Shown here piece by piece: positions 8,080 through 15,915 of a DNA stretch of 38,959 nucleotides. Positions within the stretch are counted from its first letter, which is position 1. Each line of letters starts with the position of its first letter. The notes beneath the pieces were generated by a model. The model was not told the DNA's origin and made no database searches. It was given only the letters and a program-made list of their open reading frames with translations. The stretch comes from Pedobacter sp. ASV19 (lineage in GTDB: Bacteria > Bacteroidota > Bacteroidia > Sphingobacteriales > Sphingobacteriaceae): assembly GCF_016429005.1 (NCBI RefSeq), contig NZ_JAELTV010000017.1, forward strand, positions 1 to 38,959, given 5' to 3'. The position numbers were made by a program, and so were the translations under genes.

Positions 8080-9219
8080 ATGGAAAATCAGCCTGCTGGA
8101 AAAAAGATTGGCCACCTCACCAGGGATGGTGCAAATGTTAAATTTTACCCCTTACCTCCAGAGTTTTTTATAGACAACAGCGATGCTCCTCAAATTGGAA
8201 TATCAGGAGAAAAAGTGCTTTATGCTTCAGAAGAGGAATCTTTGATTGATGCATGCTTTAAAGTTTTATGCGGTCCAGGAGATGTTGTCGTTTATACCAC
8301 TCCCGACTGGCATATCCATAACAATCTCTCCCAGGTGGAAGCCTTGGGTAAGAAATTAGAAACAGAGGAGGAGCATCACTTTCTTCCGGTATCTCCAAAA
8401 CTACGGCCATTATTAAAAGATGCCGCGCTGCTTTGTTTGTGTTCGCCAGCCAATCCCGTTGGTGCGCTACTAAAAGAAGATCAGCTACAGGAAATTATTG
8501 CTATGATCCTGGATGAAAACAAAAGAAGGAAAGCACACGAAAAGAAGATCTATCTTTTCTTTGATGCAATGTATGCAAGGATGTTGTTCAGAAATGACGT
8601 ATTGCTTTGCTATTCTGTTTTCAGCCCGATTAAGGAATATACAATTTATGCTGAGGCGATGTGCCGTCCTTTTTCTTCTACAGAACCTTTTCGGATCGTC
8701 TGGTGCCGTGGTCCGGAAGAGATTTTACAGAAAATGGAAAGTGTCTTATCCGAAAAGGGTACACTCCTGGCAAATCCGGCAGACCAGCGACATGTCGGTC
8801 AGTATATTCGAAATATTAAGAAATACAATTCCAGCACCTATAAGTTCCAGCAATCGCTTATTGAAGCGATGACCCTTTTTCATGTGGGCGTCTATGGAAT
8901 GAAATTCAATGGCTATCCGGTACAAACGCTGGGTCCCAGTTTTTTTGGTGGTTTGTACCTCGCTTTAAAAATAGATATTATAGGAAAACGTACACCTTGT
9001 CATCAATTTCTGAACACCGCAAAAGACATCAGCAGCTATCTGCAGGAAAAGACAGGCATTGAGTTTTTTCCTTTCTCCCGGTTTGGCTGTGCAAGTACGT
9101 TACCCTGGTTCAGCTTAAATATAGGGCAATACAATCCGGATGAAATTCCTTCAATGATTAAATCTCTGCAATCCACCCTTGAATTTGCAAAAGGTTTTGG
9201 TCTTTACAGTGGAATTTAA
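8080..9219 (+). CDS. Aminotransferase class I/II-fold protein lacking the PLP lysine
   Basis: A 379-residue protein that looks like an aspartate-aminotransferase-fold enzyme. SPANPVG (N125) matches the NPTG loop, FFDAMYARM (D162, Y165) matches the pyridine-nitrogen aspartate and tyrosine, and EPFRIVW (R205) matches TGWRIGY, where the arginine binds PLP phosphate. The residue that should carry the cofactor, the K of SKxxxxxGWR, is not lysine: the segment reads AMCRPFSSTEPFR, and no lysine occurs between K185 and K218. The C-terminal substrate-binding arginine also appears absent (PWFSLNIG where VRLSF is expected). It is either a non-catalytic paralogue or an enzyme with different chemistry. 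The frame is intact, so it is not a decayed pseudogene. It ends 5 bp from the convergent EnvC-like gene. Confidence 0.8.
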   Translation: MENQPAGKKIGHLTRDGANVKFYPLPPEFFIDNSDAPQIGISGEKVLYASEEESLIDACFKVLCGPGDVVVYTTPDWHIHNNLSQVEALGKKLETEEEHHFLPVSPKLRPLLKDAALLCLCSPANPVGALLKEDQLQEIIAMILDENKRRKAHEKKIYLFFDAMYARMLFRNDVLLCYSVFSPIKEYTIYAEAMCRPFSSTEPFRIVWCRGPEEILQKMESVLSEKGTLLANPADQRHVGQYIRNIKKYNSSTYKFQQSLIEAMTLFHVGVYGMKFNGYPVQTLGPSFFGGLYLALKIDIIGKRTPCHQFLNTAKDISSYLQEKTGIEFFPFSRFGCASTLPWFSLNIGQYNPDEIPSMIKSLQSTLEFAKGFGLYSGI

Positions 9220-9224
9220 AGGAT

Positions 9225-10568
9225 CTACCTGGAAATCCAGCCACCTGGATTTTGAGGAACAGATCCTTTGTAAATCTGAAATTGTAATTCAGGAGAGCCC
9301 CCCGATGACATGGTGCCGATAGCTTGTTTAGTTGATACCGTTTCACCCGGAGAAACAGATACAGAATGCAGGTTTTGATACACAGTGAAATATTCTCCAT
9401 GTTTAATCAAAACAAAATAACTCCCTAAGGCTGTTCTGACCGTAGTTACCTTTCCTTCAAACACTGCTCTAACGGTTGCCCCGGGTGCAGTTGTAATGGT
9501 CACTCCGCTGTTGTCATAATTGGCTTGTCCTTGTTTGTGACGACCAAATCCCTCGGTAATTGAACCTGATGCCACCGGCCAAGGCAAAGAGCCCCGGTTG
9601 TTCTGGAAAGCGGACGACAATTTTGCCGCTTCAGGTGTTGCTGTTAAATAATTAGAAGAAGCTTTTACAGGCTCTTCTTCTGGCTCTTTTACCTTAGGTG
9701 CAACAGGTACCGGTTTATTTTCTGCCCTGGCTTTAGCTTGTGCCCTGGCCAATGCAGCAGCTTCTGCTTTAGCTTTAGCTAAGGCTGCAGCTCTTGCCCT
9801 TGCTGCTTCCAGCCTTGCTTTCTCTAAGGCTTTTCTTTTTGCGATTTCAATTTCCCTTCGGATAGCCGCCTGGATGCTCTTATCAATTTGAGCTCTTTGT
9901 TTCATTCTGGAATCCAGGTCCTGCTTATATTGTTTCTCTTGCCTGGCAAGTTTGTTGAGTGCAGCAGCTTGTTCTTCTTTGTTCTTGCCTAACTTATTCT
10001 GTTCATTTTCCTGTTCCTGCAATAAACTGCTTTTTTCTTTCAGGCTTTTGTCGAGGATAACAATTTTATAATTGAGGTTCTTTTCTTTGCCCTGGATAAA
10101 GTCGGCCTGCTTTTTACGGTAACGGCTAAACTCCTGAAGGTATTTGATTCGTTTATAAGCCTGGTGAAAATCTTTGGAAGCAAAGATAAACATCATTTTA
10201 CTGTAGGCGTTTTTGTTCTTCTGCGCAAATCTGATCATTGCAGCATACTGTAATTTCAGCTGTGCCAGCTGATCTTTGAGAGAGTGAACTATAGTGGTGT
10301 TTTCATGAATCTGACTGTCCAGGTTTTTCATTTCAGCGTTGATCACATCAATCTTACTTTGCATTAAACTGATCTTAGTGTTTAATGCATTGATTTGACT
10401 CAGTGTAAGTTTTTTACCCTTAACTGTAGTGTTTAGACTCCTTTGTAATAGATCGATTTCTTTCTGTATCGCTTGTTTTTTCTTTTTTAGTTCTGAACTG
10501 CTTTGCGCAAAGGTCTGACCCGTAAACGCTACCAGAAATAACAACAAAAATAACCTGTATAACTTCAT
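9225..10568 (-). CDS. EnvC-like murein hydrolase activator (M23/LytM fold, degenerate site)
   Basis: A secreted 447-residue protein. It has a signal peptide (1-22, ending TFAQ), a long coiled coil (about 25-260, with an Ala/Arg/Lys-rich helix near 240-285), a Pro/Glu/Lys linker, and a C-terminal LytM domain (about 330-447). The LytM zinc ligands are not conserved: the HxxxD position reads NYDNSG and the HxH position reads LQFQIYKG. As in E. coli EnvC, this points to an activator of periplasmic amidases in cell division rather than a peptidase. The -7 box TAGCTTTG lies five bases before the ATG. Its 3' end faces the aminotransferase-like gene only 5 bp away, with no hairpin between. Confidence 0.9.
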   Translation of the reverse strand: MKLYRLFLLLFLVAFTGQTFAQSSSELKKKKQAIQKEIDLLQRSLNTTVKGKKLTLSQINALNTKISLMQSKIDVINAEMKNLDSQIHENTTIVHSLKDQLAQLKLQYAAMIRFAQKNKNAYSKMMFIFASKDFHQAYKRIKYLQEFSRYRKKQADFIQGKEKNLNYKIVILDKSLKEKSSLLQEQENEQNKLGKNKEEQAAALNKLARQEKQYKQDLDSRMKQRAQIDKSIQAAIRREIEIAKRKALEKARLEAARARAAALAKAKAEAAALARAQAKARAENKPVPVAPKVKEPEEEPVKASSNYLTATPEAAKLSSAFQNNRGSLPWPVASGSITEGFGRHKQGQANYDNSGVTITTAPGATVRAVFEGKVTTVRTALGSYFVLIKHGEYFTVYQNLHSVSVSPGETVSTKQAIGTMSSGGSPELQFQIYKGSVPQNPGGWISR

Positions 10569-10573
10569 CGCCT

Positions 10574-10581
10574 CAAAGCTA
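10574..10581 (-). promoter_or_regulatory. -7 promoter element (TAGCTTTG), five bases before the envC-like start
   Basis: A perfect TAnnTTTG on the minus strand, with only AGGCG between box and ATG. It predicts a leaderless or nearly leaderless mRNA. Confidence 0.5.
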
Positions 10582-10632
10582 TGAATTTTTGTTTGCTGAA
10601 TTTGAGTTGAGCAGGAAAAAACTTTAATGCAT

Positions 10633-11118
10633 TTACAGCAATCTGTGTGTTTGCTTCAGGCTGGCCATTACAAAGATACTTTTGGTCTGTGCAATCCCCG
10701 GAACTTCTCCCAAACGGTTTACACAAAAGTAGTGGTAACTCTCCATGCTTTCCACAACAATCTTAATCATAAAATCAAAATCTCCTGATATATTATAACA
10801 TTCTACGACTTCTTCGAACTGGAGCACAGCATGGAGAAATTCTCCGGCAGCCTTTCTGTTGTGCTGTACCAGAGAGATCTGGCAGATGACCATAATACCT
10901 TTATTTATTTTTTGGTGATCTAATATGGCAGCGTATTGCTTAATAACGCCTGTTTTTTCCAAACGTTTAATCCTCTCATGCGTGGGCGTAGGGCTCAAAT
11001 GTACTTTGGCCGCAATTTCACGGATGGTTTGTTTTGCATCTTCCTGAAGCAATTTCAGAATCTCATAATCCTTTTGATCCAGGTTTACCGGAGGTTCTTG
11101 TTCTGCGAACGTATTCAT
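10633..11118 (-). CDS. Lrp/AsnC-family transcriptional regulator
   Basis: 161 residues, typical size. An N-terminal winged HTH (about 13-75; LDQKDYEILKLLQEDAKQTI in part, SPTPTHERIKRLEKTGVI in part) is followed by a C-terminal RAM ligand-binding domain (about 80-155). Such regulators form octamers or dimers and respond to amino acids. It is divergent from an MFS exporter across about 130 bp, so the exporter is the likely target, and the ligand could be an amino acid or a related exported compound. A -7-like TACATTTA is at 11149-11156. Confidence 0.95.
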   Translation of the reverse strand: MNTFAEQEPPVNLDQKDYEILKLLQEDAKQTIREIAAKVHLSPTPTHERIKRLEKTGVIKQYAAILDHQKINKGIMVICQISLVQHNRKAAGEFLHAVLQFEEVVECYNISGDFDFMIKIVVESMESYHYFCVNRLGEVPGIAQTKSIFVMASLKQTHRLL

Positions 11119-11215
11119 AGTTGTGTTTGGTTTGTATGTTTGTTCTGTAAATGTACTTATATCATATACTTTGTTCTAAATAAATAAGAGTTTTTTTCAA
11201 TTGTGTTCCATGTTA

Positions 11216-11223
11216 TACCTTTG
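11216..11223 (+). promoter_or_regulatory. -7 promoter element (TACCTTTG) of the MFS gene
   Basis: A perfect TAnnTTTG located after the in-frame ATG at 11203 and 24 bp before the ATG at 11248. It therefore selects the downstream start. Confidence 0.6.
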
Positions 11224-11247
11224 TTTAGGATTTTATTCCGAATTTGT

Positions 11248-12618
11248 ATGACTCGAAGAAAAAACATCATTCTTATTATAGCTTCTATAGGTATTTTTGT
11301 GGAAGCCCTGGATATCGCCATTATCAATTTGGCTGTACCCTCTATCCAGACCCACTATGGATTGAGTAGTGATAAAGTGCAATGGCTTCAAACTTTATAT
11401 GTATTGTTGTACGGAGGCTTCCTGATTATTGGAGGAAAACTGTCGGATGTGATTGGACGTAAAACCATCTTTATTGCCGGGGCAGCATTATTTTTACTGA
11501 CATCCTTAGGTGCCGGACTTTCCCCTTCATTTGAGTTGCTGGCCTTCTTTCGTGCCATTCAGGGGATGGCAGCTGCTTTAATTATGCCAGCCGCACTTTC
11601 AATTGTTACCCATACATTCACCGAAACCAGAGAGCGCAGTAAGGCTATAGCCATTTTTAGTTCATTTGCCGCCATTGGTTCTGGCAGTGGTTTATCTTTA
11701 GGCGGTTTGATTGCCACTTATTGGGGCTGGCAATGGGTCTTCTTTATTAATGTGCCTGTATTGATGCTGGTTTTATTATTTGCCTGGTTTGCCCTTGATC
11801 CTGATCTTAAGAAGGATATTAAAGAGCGCCCGGATATCATTTCAGGTCTTTTGCTGGTGATCTGTCTTTTAATGCTGAGTTATGGGGTTCATGAAATTGG
11901 GCATATCCGGGAAAACTACGGGAGATTAATCGCACTGTTCGCAGGAGTTGGACTTGGGATTTATTTACTCAAACAAAGGCTTTCAGAACACCCGGCACCA
12001 CTGGTGGATCTCAAGCTTTTGGCATTGCCACCAATCATTACCGGCATAGGCGCTTTTTTGTTGCTTGGGGCATTTTTTACAGGCTTCTTATTCCTTTTGT
12101 CACTGATGATGCAGAAAGATATGAGTTTCAGTGCCGCAAAAGCAGGCTTGTTACTGGTGCCATTCAGTATCCTTTCTGCTGTGGTTGCCAAATTTGTGCT
12201 CCCGGGTTTAATGAAGAAATTCGATGTTAAACAAACAGGTATCCTGGGGATGGCCCTAATGGTTGCAGGCGGTTTTTTGCTTATCTGTTCGATGATGTCT
12301 GATCATTATTTGCCTTTGATTTTACTCTCGGTTGCCTGTGTGACTGGATTGGGTATGACCATTTGCTTTACCAGCTTCTCCGTGATTTCAGTGCATGGAA
12401 TACCCTCAGAGCATTATGGCTTAGCCTCCAGTATTGCCTCAACGGCTTATTTTCTGGGAGGTGGACTGGGCTTATCGTTACTCTCGCTCTTTATACAGAG
12501 CAGCCCGGGTACCAATGCCGTAACGATGGGGCCGGCAATGGTCTTGTGTCTATATGCCTGCGTTGGGCTGGTGTGGATGTTAATGAAACAGCCTTTAGCC
12601 CAAAAGCGGGCCGTCTAG
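11248..12618 (+). CDS. MFS transporter, DHA2 (EmrB/QacA-like) drug exporter
   Basis: A proton-driven efflux pump of the inner membrane, 456 residues from the preferred start, with about 12-14 hydrophobic segments. Family marks are VEALDIAIINLAVPSI in TM1 (the D-x-x-I/V-N-A-L-P type motif), GGKLSDVIGRK (motif A) and FRAIQGMAAAL in the following helices, and GGLIATYWGWQWVFFINVP (motif C to motif D region). An upstream in-frame ATG at 11203 would add 15 residues (MFHVIPLFRILFRIC) but lies ahead of the -7 box and is rejected. It is divergent from the Lrp-type gene and convergent with the cytochrome c gene 13 bp away. Substrate unknown; drugs, amino acids and metabolites are all possible. Confidence 0.93.
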   Translation: MTRRKNIILIIASIGIFVEALDIAIINLAVPSIQTHYGLSSDKVQWLQTLYVLLYGGFLIIGGKLSDVIGRKTIFIAGAALFLLTSLGAGLSPSFELLAFFRAIQGMAAALIMPAALSIVTHTFTETRERSKAIAIFSSFAAIGSGSGLSLGGLIATYWGWQWVFFINVPVLMLVLLFAWFALDPDLKKDIKERPDIISGLLLVICLLMLSYGVHEIGHIRENYGRLIALFAGVGLGIYLLKQRLSEHPAPLVDLKLLALPPIITGIGAFLLLGAFFTGFLFLLSLMMQKDMSFSAAKAGLLLVPFSILSAVVAKFVLPGLMKKFDVKQTGILGMALMVAGGFLLICSMMSDHYLPLILLSVACVTGLGMTICFTSFSVISVHGIPSEHYGLASSIASTAYFLGGGLGLSLLSLFIQSSPGTNAVTMGPAMVLCLYACVGLVWMLMKQPLAQKRAV

Positions 12619-12631
12619 ATCAGGTTTATAT

Positions 12632-13057
12632 TTATTTTTTGCAGTCTGCCAGATCTTTTGCAACCTGTTCTGTTTTGTACATGCCTTGCTTGTTACCGGC
12701 AGAATTGGTAATATATACGATCAGCTGGGCAATATCTATATCCGCAAGATTTTCAAAATCAGGCATTTTATCGTCGAAGTTTTTACCACCTACAGTAATT
12801 GGTCCGCGTAAGCCATGTTTTATGATACAAGCCAGATTGCTTTTGTTGTTTTTCAGGTAGAGTGTGTCTGTTAAAGGCGGTGTCAATGCACCCAGCCCTT
12901 CTCCTTTGGCACCATGGCAATTCTGGCAATGTTTAATATACAAGTCCCGGCCATTGGTATAATACATATCCTGTTCTACCTGGCCTGCGGTTTGGCAGGA
13001 ATACACGATCATGGAAATTGAAAGAATAAAGAAGGCCGCTATAAGATGTTTTCGCAT
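12632..13057 (-). CDS. Mono-haem cytochrome c lipoprotein
   Basis: A periplasmic, membrane-anchored electron carrier of 141 residues. The lipoprotein signal ends at IVYSC (C21). The single haem site is CQNCH (C44, C47, H48), and the distal methionine is probably M98 in KMPDF. Class I cytochrome c fold. It follows the SCO gene by 2 bp on the same strand, so the two form an operon; pairing with a SCO protein points to electron delivery around a copper-containing terminal oxidase or nitrous-oxide-type reductase, none of which is in the window. Confidence 0.93.
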   Translation of the reverse strand: MRKHLIAAFFILSISMIVYSCQTAGQVEQDMYYTNGRDLYIKHCQNCHGAKGEGLGALTPPLTDTLYLKNNKSNLACIIKHGLRGPITVGGKNFDDKMPDFENLADIDIAQLIVYITNSAGNKQGMYKTEQVAKDLADCKK

Positions 13058-13059
13058 GA

Positions 13060-13713
13060 TTACTTTTTATATTCAGCTAAAAGAACAGGGATATCTTTGG
13101 TGAGTTTGGCAATAGCCTCTGGGTTTGTGCCATCATAGGCTCCGCGGATGCGTTTGTCTTTATCAATAAGAACCAGCCAGCCCTGGTGTACATAGCCGTC
13201 TTTATCGTTTTTATCTTCCATTACGGCAACGAGATAGTTCTTTTCTGCAATTCCATATACTTCTTCTTTTGGTCCGTAAACAAACTGCCACTGATCTCCG
13301 TATACACCAAGCTTTTGCGCATACTTTTTCAAAACAGAAGGTTTGTCGTATTTAAAATCTATGGTATGAGAAAGAAAGCCTACTTCTTTATTGTCCTTAT
13401 ACTGATCAAAGATAGTTTTCAAATTCCGGTGCATAATAGGACAGATGCTGGAACAGGAAGTGAAAAAGAAATCTGCAATATATATTTTGTCTTTAAATTT
13501 ATCGTTGGTAATGTAGATACTATCCTGATTTAAAAATTTAAAGGCCGGAATGGTTTGATACACAGAATCTATCCGGGTGGTACCATCTTCGTTTTTAACG
13601 GTTTCAGTAGCCCGTTCGCCTAAAATAGGCAGTTTTTTATTGTTTTTACAAGAGGAAACCAAAAGAAGAACGGCACAAAAAAGAATGGAGAGTGGCTGAG
13701 TTGAATATTTCAT
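13060..13713 (-). CDS. SCO1/SenC-family copper chaperone lipoprotein
   Basis: 217 residues with lipobox VSSC (C22) and a thioredoxin-like SCO domain. The copper-binding residues are present: CSSIC (C87, C91, CxxxC) and H176 in YVHQGW. SCO proteins deliver copper to the CuA centre of cytochrome oxidase or act as thiol reductases there. It is the first gene of an operon with the cytochrome c gene. A perfect -7 box, TACCTTTG, lies at 13732-13739. A second SCO protein with a very similar core (PAFKFLNQDS, DFFFTSC, RIRGAYDGT) is at 33532. Confidence 0.95.
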   Translation of the reverse strand: MKYSTQPLSILFCAVLLLVSSCKNNKKLPILGERATETVKNEDGTTRIDSVYQTIPAFKFLNQDSIYITNDKFKDKIYIADFFFTSCSSICPIMHRNLKTIFDQYKDNKEVGFLSHTIDFKYDKPSVLKKYAQKLGVYGDQWQFVYGPKEEVYGIAEKNYLVAVMEDKNDKDGYVHQGWLVLIDKDKRIRGAYDGTNPEAIAKLTKDIPVLLAEYKK

Positions 13714-13731
13714 ATTGTTATGGACTTGTCA

Positions 13732-13739
13732 CAAAGGTA
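13732..13739 (-). promoter_or_regulatory. -7 promoter element (TACCTTTG) of the SCO-cytochrome c operon
   Basis: A perfect TAnnTTTG on the minus strand, 18 bp before the SCO start codon. Confidence 0.6.
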
Positions 13740-13782
13740 CATTTCAAAAAAAATAAAGTGTAACGTAGCTGTAAATATTTGT

Positions 13783-13790
13783 TAGTTTTG
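13783..13790 (+). promoter_or_regulatory. -7 promoter element (TAGTTTTG) of fabH
   Basis: A perfect TAnnTTTG, 22 bp before the fabH ATG, in the divergent spacer with the SCO gene. Confidence 0.6.
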
Positions 13791-13812
13791 CGCACCGAAT
13801 TGAAATTGATTA

Positions 13813-14814
13813 ATGAGAACTAGATATAATGCTGCTATAACAGCTTTAGGTGGATATGTACCTGAGAATGTTTTGACCAACCATGACCTGGAGAAAATGG
13901 TTGATACAAATGATGAATGGATTGTGGCCCGGACAGGCATTAAAGAAAGAAGAATTGTAAATGACGCTCATATTGCAACATCCGATCTTGCCGTAAAAGC
14001 AGTAGAACGTTTATTGAATGACGCAAAGATGAGTCCTGAGGCCATAGAATGTGTTATTGTAGCTACTTCTACGCCAGATTATATTATGGTATCTACAGCT
14101 AGTGTAGTTTGTGAGAAAGCTGGATTGGTGAATGCCTGGGGCGTAGATTCTAATGCTGCCTGCAGTGGCTTCCTGTATGCATTAACGCTGGGCGCCAGTT
14201 TAATTGAAGGCGGCAGGTATAAAAACGTTATTGTGATCGGAGCAGATAAAAACAGCGCCATCATTAATTATGAAGATAGAAATACCTGTATTCTTTTTGG
14301 TGATGGAGCTGGGGCAGTGTTACTGGAACAGACCACTGAACATACTGGTGTTATAGACAATGTTTTCAGAACCGATGGAAGTGGTAAAGAACAGCTTATT
14401 GTTCAGGCAGGTGGATCTATGAACCCGTCGTCTATAGAAACAGTAACTAATAAACTAAATTACATTAGCCAAAATGGCCGGGTAGTTTTTAAAGCAGCTA
14501 TTGAAGGGATGACCCAAACCTGTAACGAAGTTTTTGAAAGAAATGACCTGAAGTCATCCGATGTAAACTGGCTGGTGCCACATCAGGCCAACCTGCGGAT
14601 CATTCAGGCTGTAGGTGAGAAACTGGATATTTCAACCGATCATGTAAAGGTAAATATAGACCGTTACGGAAATACGACTGCGGCTACTATACCTTTATGT
14701 CTATGGGATTATAAAAATGATTTCAAAGCAGGTGACAAAATGATCTTAACAGCATTTGGTGCAGGTTTCTCCTGGGGAGCCACTTATCTGATCTGGAGTA
14801 AGCTCCGCGGATAA
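13813..14814 (+). CDS. fabH: Beta-ketoacyl-ACP synthase III
   Basis: It condenses acyl-CoA with malonyl-ACP to start fatty-acid synthesis; in Bacteroidota branched primers are common. 333 residues, thiolase fold. The Cys-His-Asn triad is visible: C117 in SNAACSGF, H257 in VPHQANLR and N287 in YGNTTAATIP. GDGAGAVLL and FGAGFSWGA complete the family motifs. It stands alone, not in the usual plsX-fabH cluster, so a second copy elsewhere is possible and this one could serve a specialised pathway. A good terminator follows. Confidence 0.93.
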   Translation: MRTRYNAAITALGGYVPENVLTNHDLEKMVDTNDEWIVARTGIKERRIVNDAHIATSDLAVKAVERLLNDAKMSPEAIECVIVATSTPDYIMVSTASVVCEKAGLVNAWGVDSNAACSGFLYALTLGASLIEGGRYKNVIVIGADKNSAIINYEDRNTCILFGDGAGAVLLEQTTEHTGVIDNVFRTDGSGKEQLIVQAGGSMNPSSIETVTNKLNYISQNGRVVFKAAIEGMTQTCNEVFERNDLKSSDVNWLVPHQANLRIIQAVGEKLDISTDHVKVNIDRYGNTTAATIPLCLWDYKNDFKAGDKMILTAFGAGFSWGATYLIWSKLRG

Positions 14815-14838
14815 GCAGGCCTATTCATATTTATATAT

Positions 14839-14868
14839 AGCCGCCCTTTTTCAGTGGCGGTTTTTTTA
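14839..14868 (+). terminator. Intrinsic terminator after fabH
   Basis: CCGCC (14841-14845) pairs with GGCGG (14856-14860), extended by one or two weaker pairs, followed by a run of seven T. Confidence 0.85.
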
Positions 14869-14936
14869 TGGCCTGTTTTTTGGAATTAAAACATTAATTA
14901 TCACTACCAGAAAACAATAACCTAAAATAAAAATGT

Positions 14937-15365
14937 ATGAAAACAGAAGCATTAATTTTGGAACGCACTTATCATGCTCCGATCAGTAAAGTTTGGAAAG
15001 CCATTACCAACAGGGATCAGATGGTACAATGGTATTTTAATCTGAAAGAATTTAAACCTGAAGTAGGCTTTGAATTTCAATTTGAAGCGGGAGATAAGGA
15101 CGAAATGTTCCTGCATAAATGTGTCGTTACAGCTGTTGAAGAGGGGCGGAAAATTGCCTATACCTGGAGCTATCCTGAATTGTCTGATGGAATTTCGGAG
15201 GTAACTTTTGAACTTTTTGAAGAAGGCGACCATACCCGCCTGAAATTGACCCATACTGGTCTGGAGAGCTTCCCACAGGATCATCCTTCTTTTGCAAGAA
15301 CAAGTTTCAATGCTGGATGGACACATATTTTGGGCATATCTCTCAAAGAATTTGTAGAAAAATAA
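14937..15365 (+). CDS. SRPBCC/AHSA1-type protein
   Basis: 142 residues of the START/Bet v1-like superfamily, AHSA1 branch. It has the opening ERTYHAPISKVWKAITNRDQ, the WYF motif, and the C-terminal FNAGWTHILGISLKEFVE helix. These small cytoplasmic proteins have a hydrophobic pocket. The eukaryotic relative Aha1 activates Hsp90, but bacterial members mostly lack a known role. A stand-alone gene with a terminator on both sides. The ATG at 14937 is chosen over the out-of-frame ATG at 14933. Confidence 0.9.
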   Translation: MKTEALILERTYHAPISKVWKAITNRDQMVQWYFNLKEFKPEVGFEFQFEAGDKDEMFLHKCVVTAVEEGRKIAYTWSYPELSDGISEVTFELFEEGDHTRLKLTHTGLESFPQDHPSFARTSFNAGWTHILGISLKEFVEK

Positions 15366-15377
15366 AATAAACAGCAC

Positions 15378-15414
15378 CTGTGGGCGTAAAATTTGAATAC
15401 GCTCACAGTTTTTC
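15378..15414. terminator. Intrinsic terminator between convergent genes
   Basis: CTGTGGGCGT pairs with ACGCTCACAG (one G-U) around an 11-base loop, then TTTTTCT on the plus strand. It serves the AHSA1-type gene; the minus side lacks a clear T-tract. Confidence 0.8.
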
Positions 15415-15427
15415 TATATGATAGGTT

Positions 15428-15889
15428 TTACCTGAACAGCTCAAAACCGTATTGTGCATCAGTCCAGAAGGCATCTAGTGCCACCATACGGGGTTTGAAA
15501 AATGAAATCAGTGTAGGCCAGTCTTCTTGTTTAAAGATACTTACCCCTTCGATAGATGTGAAAATCCGGCTAACAGTTTTATAATGTTCGTCCTGTTGGT
15601 GTAAATTCCATTCCCATTCCTCTCCCAAAGAAGCCTGTAAAATATTCCGATAGGAGATAAACTGCTCCATCATGAGCTGTTGTATGCCGGTATCCGGATG
15701 TGACATTTCTATAAAAATGCAGGCGGTATGTTTGTCTGCCTGCATTTTGAAATGAAGATGTTTAATGCCTGTTTTATAATTGATCCAGTTGATCTTTAAA
15801 CCTTCAGCAGAACTTTCAAGGGCCATATACTGACCGAAAGCTGTCCAAAAAGCCTGTTTTAATGCGCTGGCCTGATCTTTAGAGTACAA
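15428..15889 (-). CDS. DUF4268 domain protein
   Basis: A cytoplasmic protein of unknown function, 153 residues from the preferred start. The domain fills the protein: it opens YSKDQASALKQAFWTAFGQY and ends near FWTDAQYGFELFR. Relatives have been noted as PD-(D/E)xK-like, but I cannot place catalytic residues. The open frame extends to a GTG at 15916, but that codon overlaps a perfect -7 box (TAGCTTTG, 15916-15923), so it would not be transcribed. TTG at 15889 gives MYSKDQA..., the usual beginning of this family, with a 26-bp gap from the box. Confidence 0.8.
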   Translation of the reverse strand: MYSKDQASALKQAFWTAFGQYMALESSAEGLKINWINYKTGIKHLHFKMQADKHTACIFIEMSHPDTGIQQLMMEQFISYRNILQASLGEEWEWNLHQQDEHYKTVSRIFTSIEGVSIFKQEDWPTLISFFKPRMVALDAFWTDAQYGFELFR

Positions 15890-15915
15890 GAGTTTGTGTT
15901 TTAAATGCAAAAACA

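Noticed and set aside
8080-9219. Aminotransferase-like gene as a pseudogene
   Set aside because: The frame is complete with normal codon use and several conserved fold residues; only the catalytic lysine and substrate arginine are missing.
11203-11247. N-terminal extension of the MFS protein from ATG 11203
   Set aside because: The -7 box at 11216-11223 lies downstream of this ATG, and the TM1 motif begins properly after the ATG at 11248.
12363-12860. 165-codon plus-strand open frame spanning the MFS end and the cytochrome c gene
   Set aside because: It overlaps two well-supported genes in other frames and matches no family; a shadow frame.
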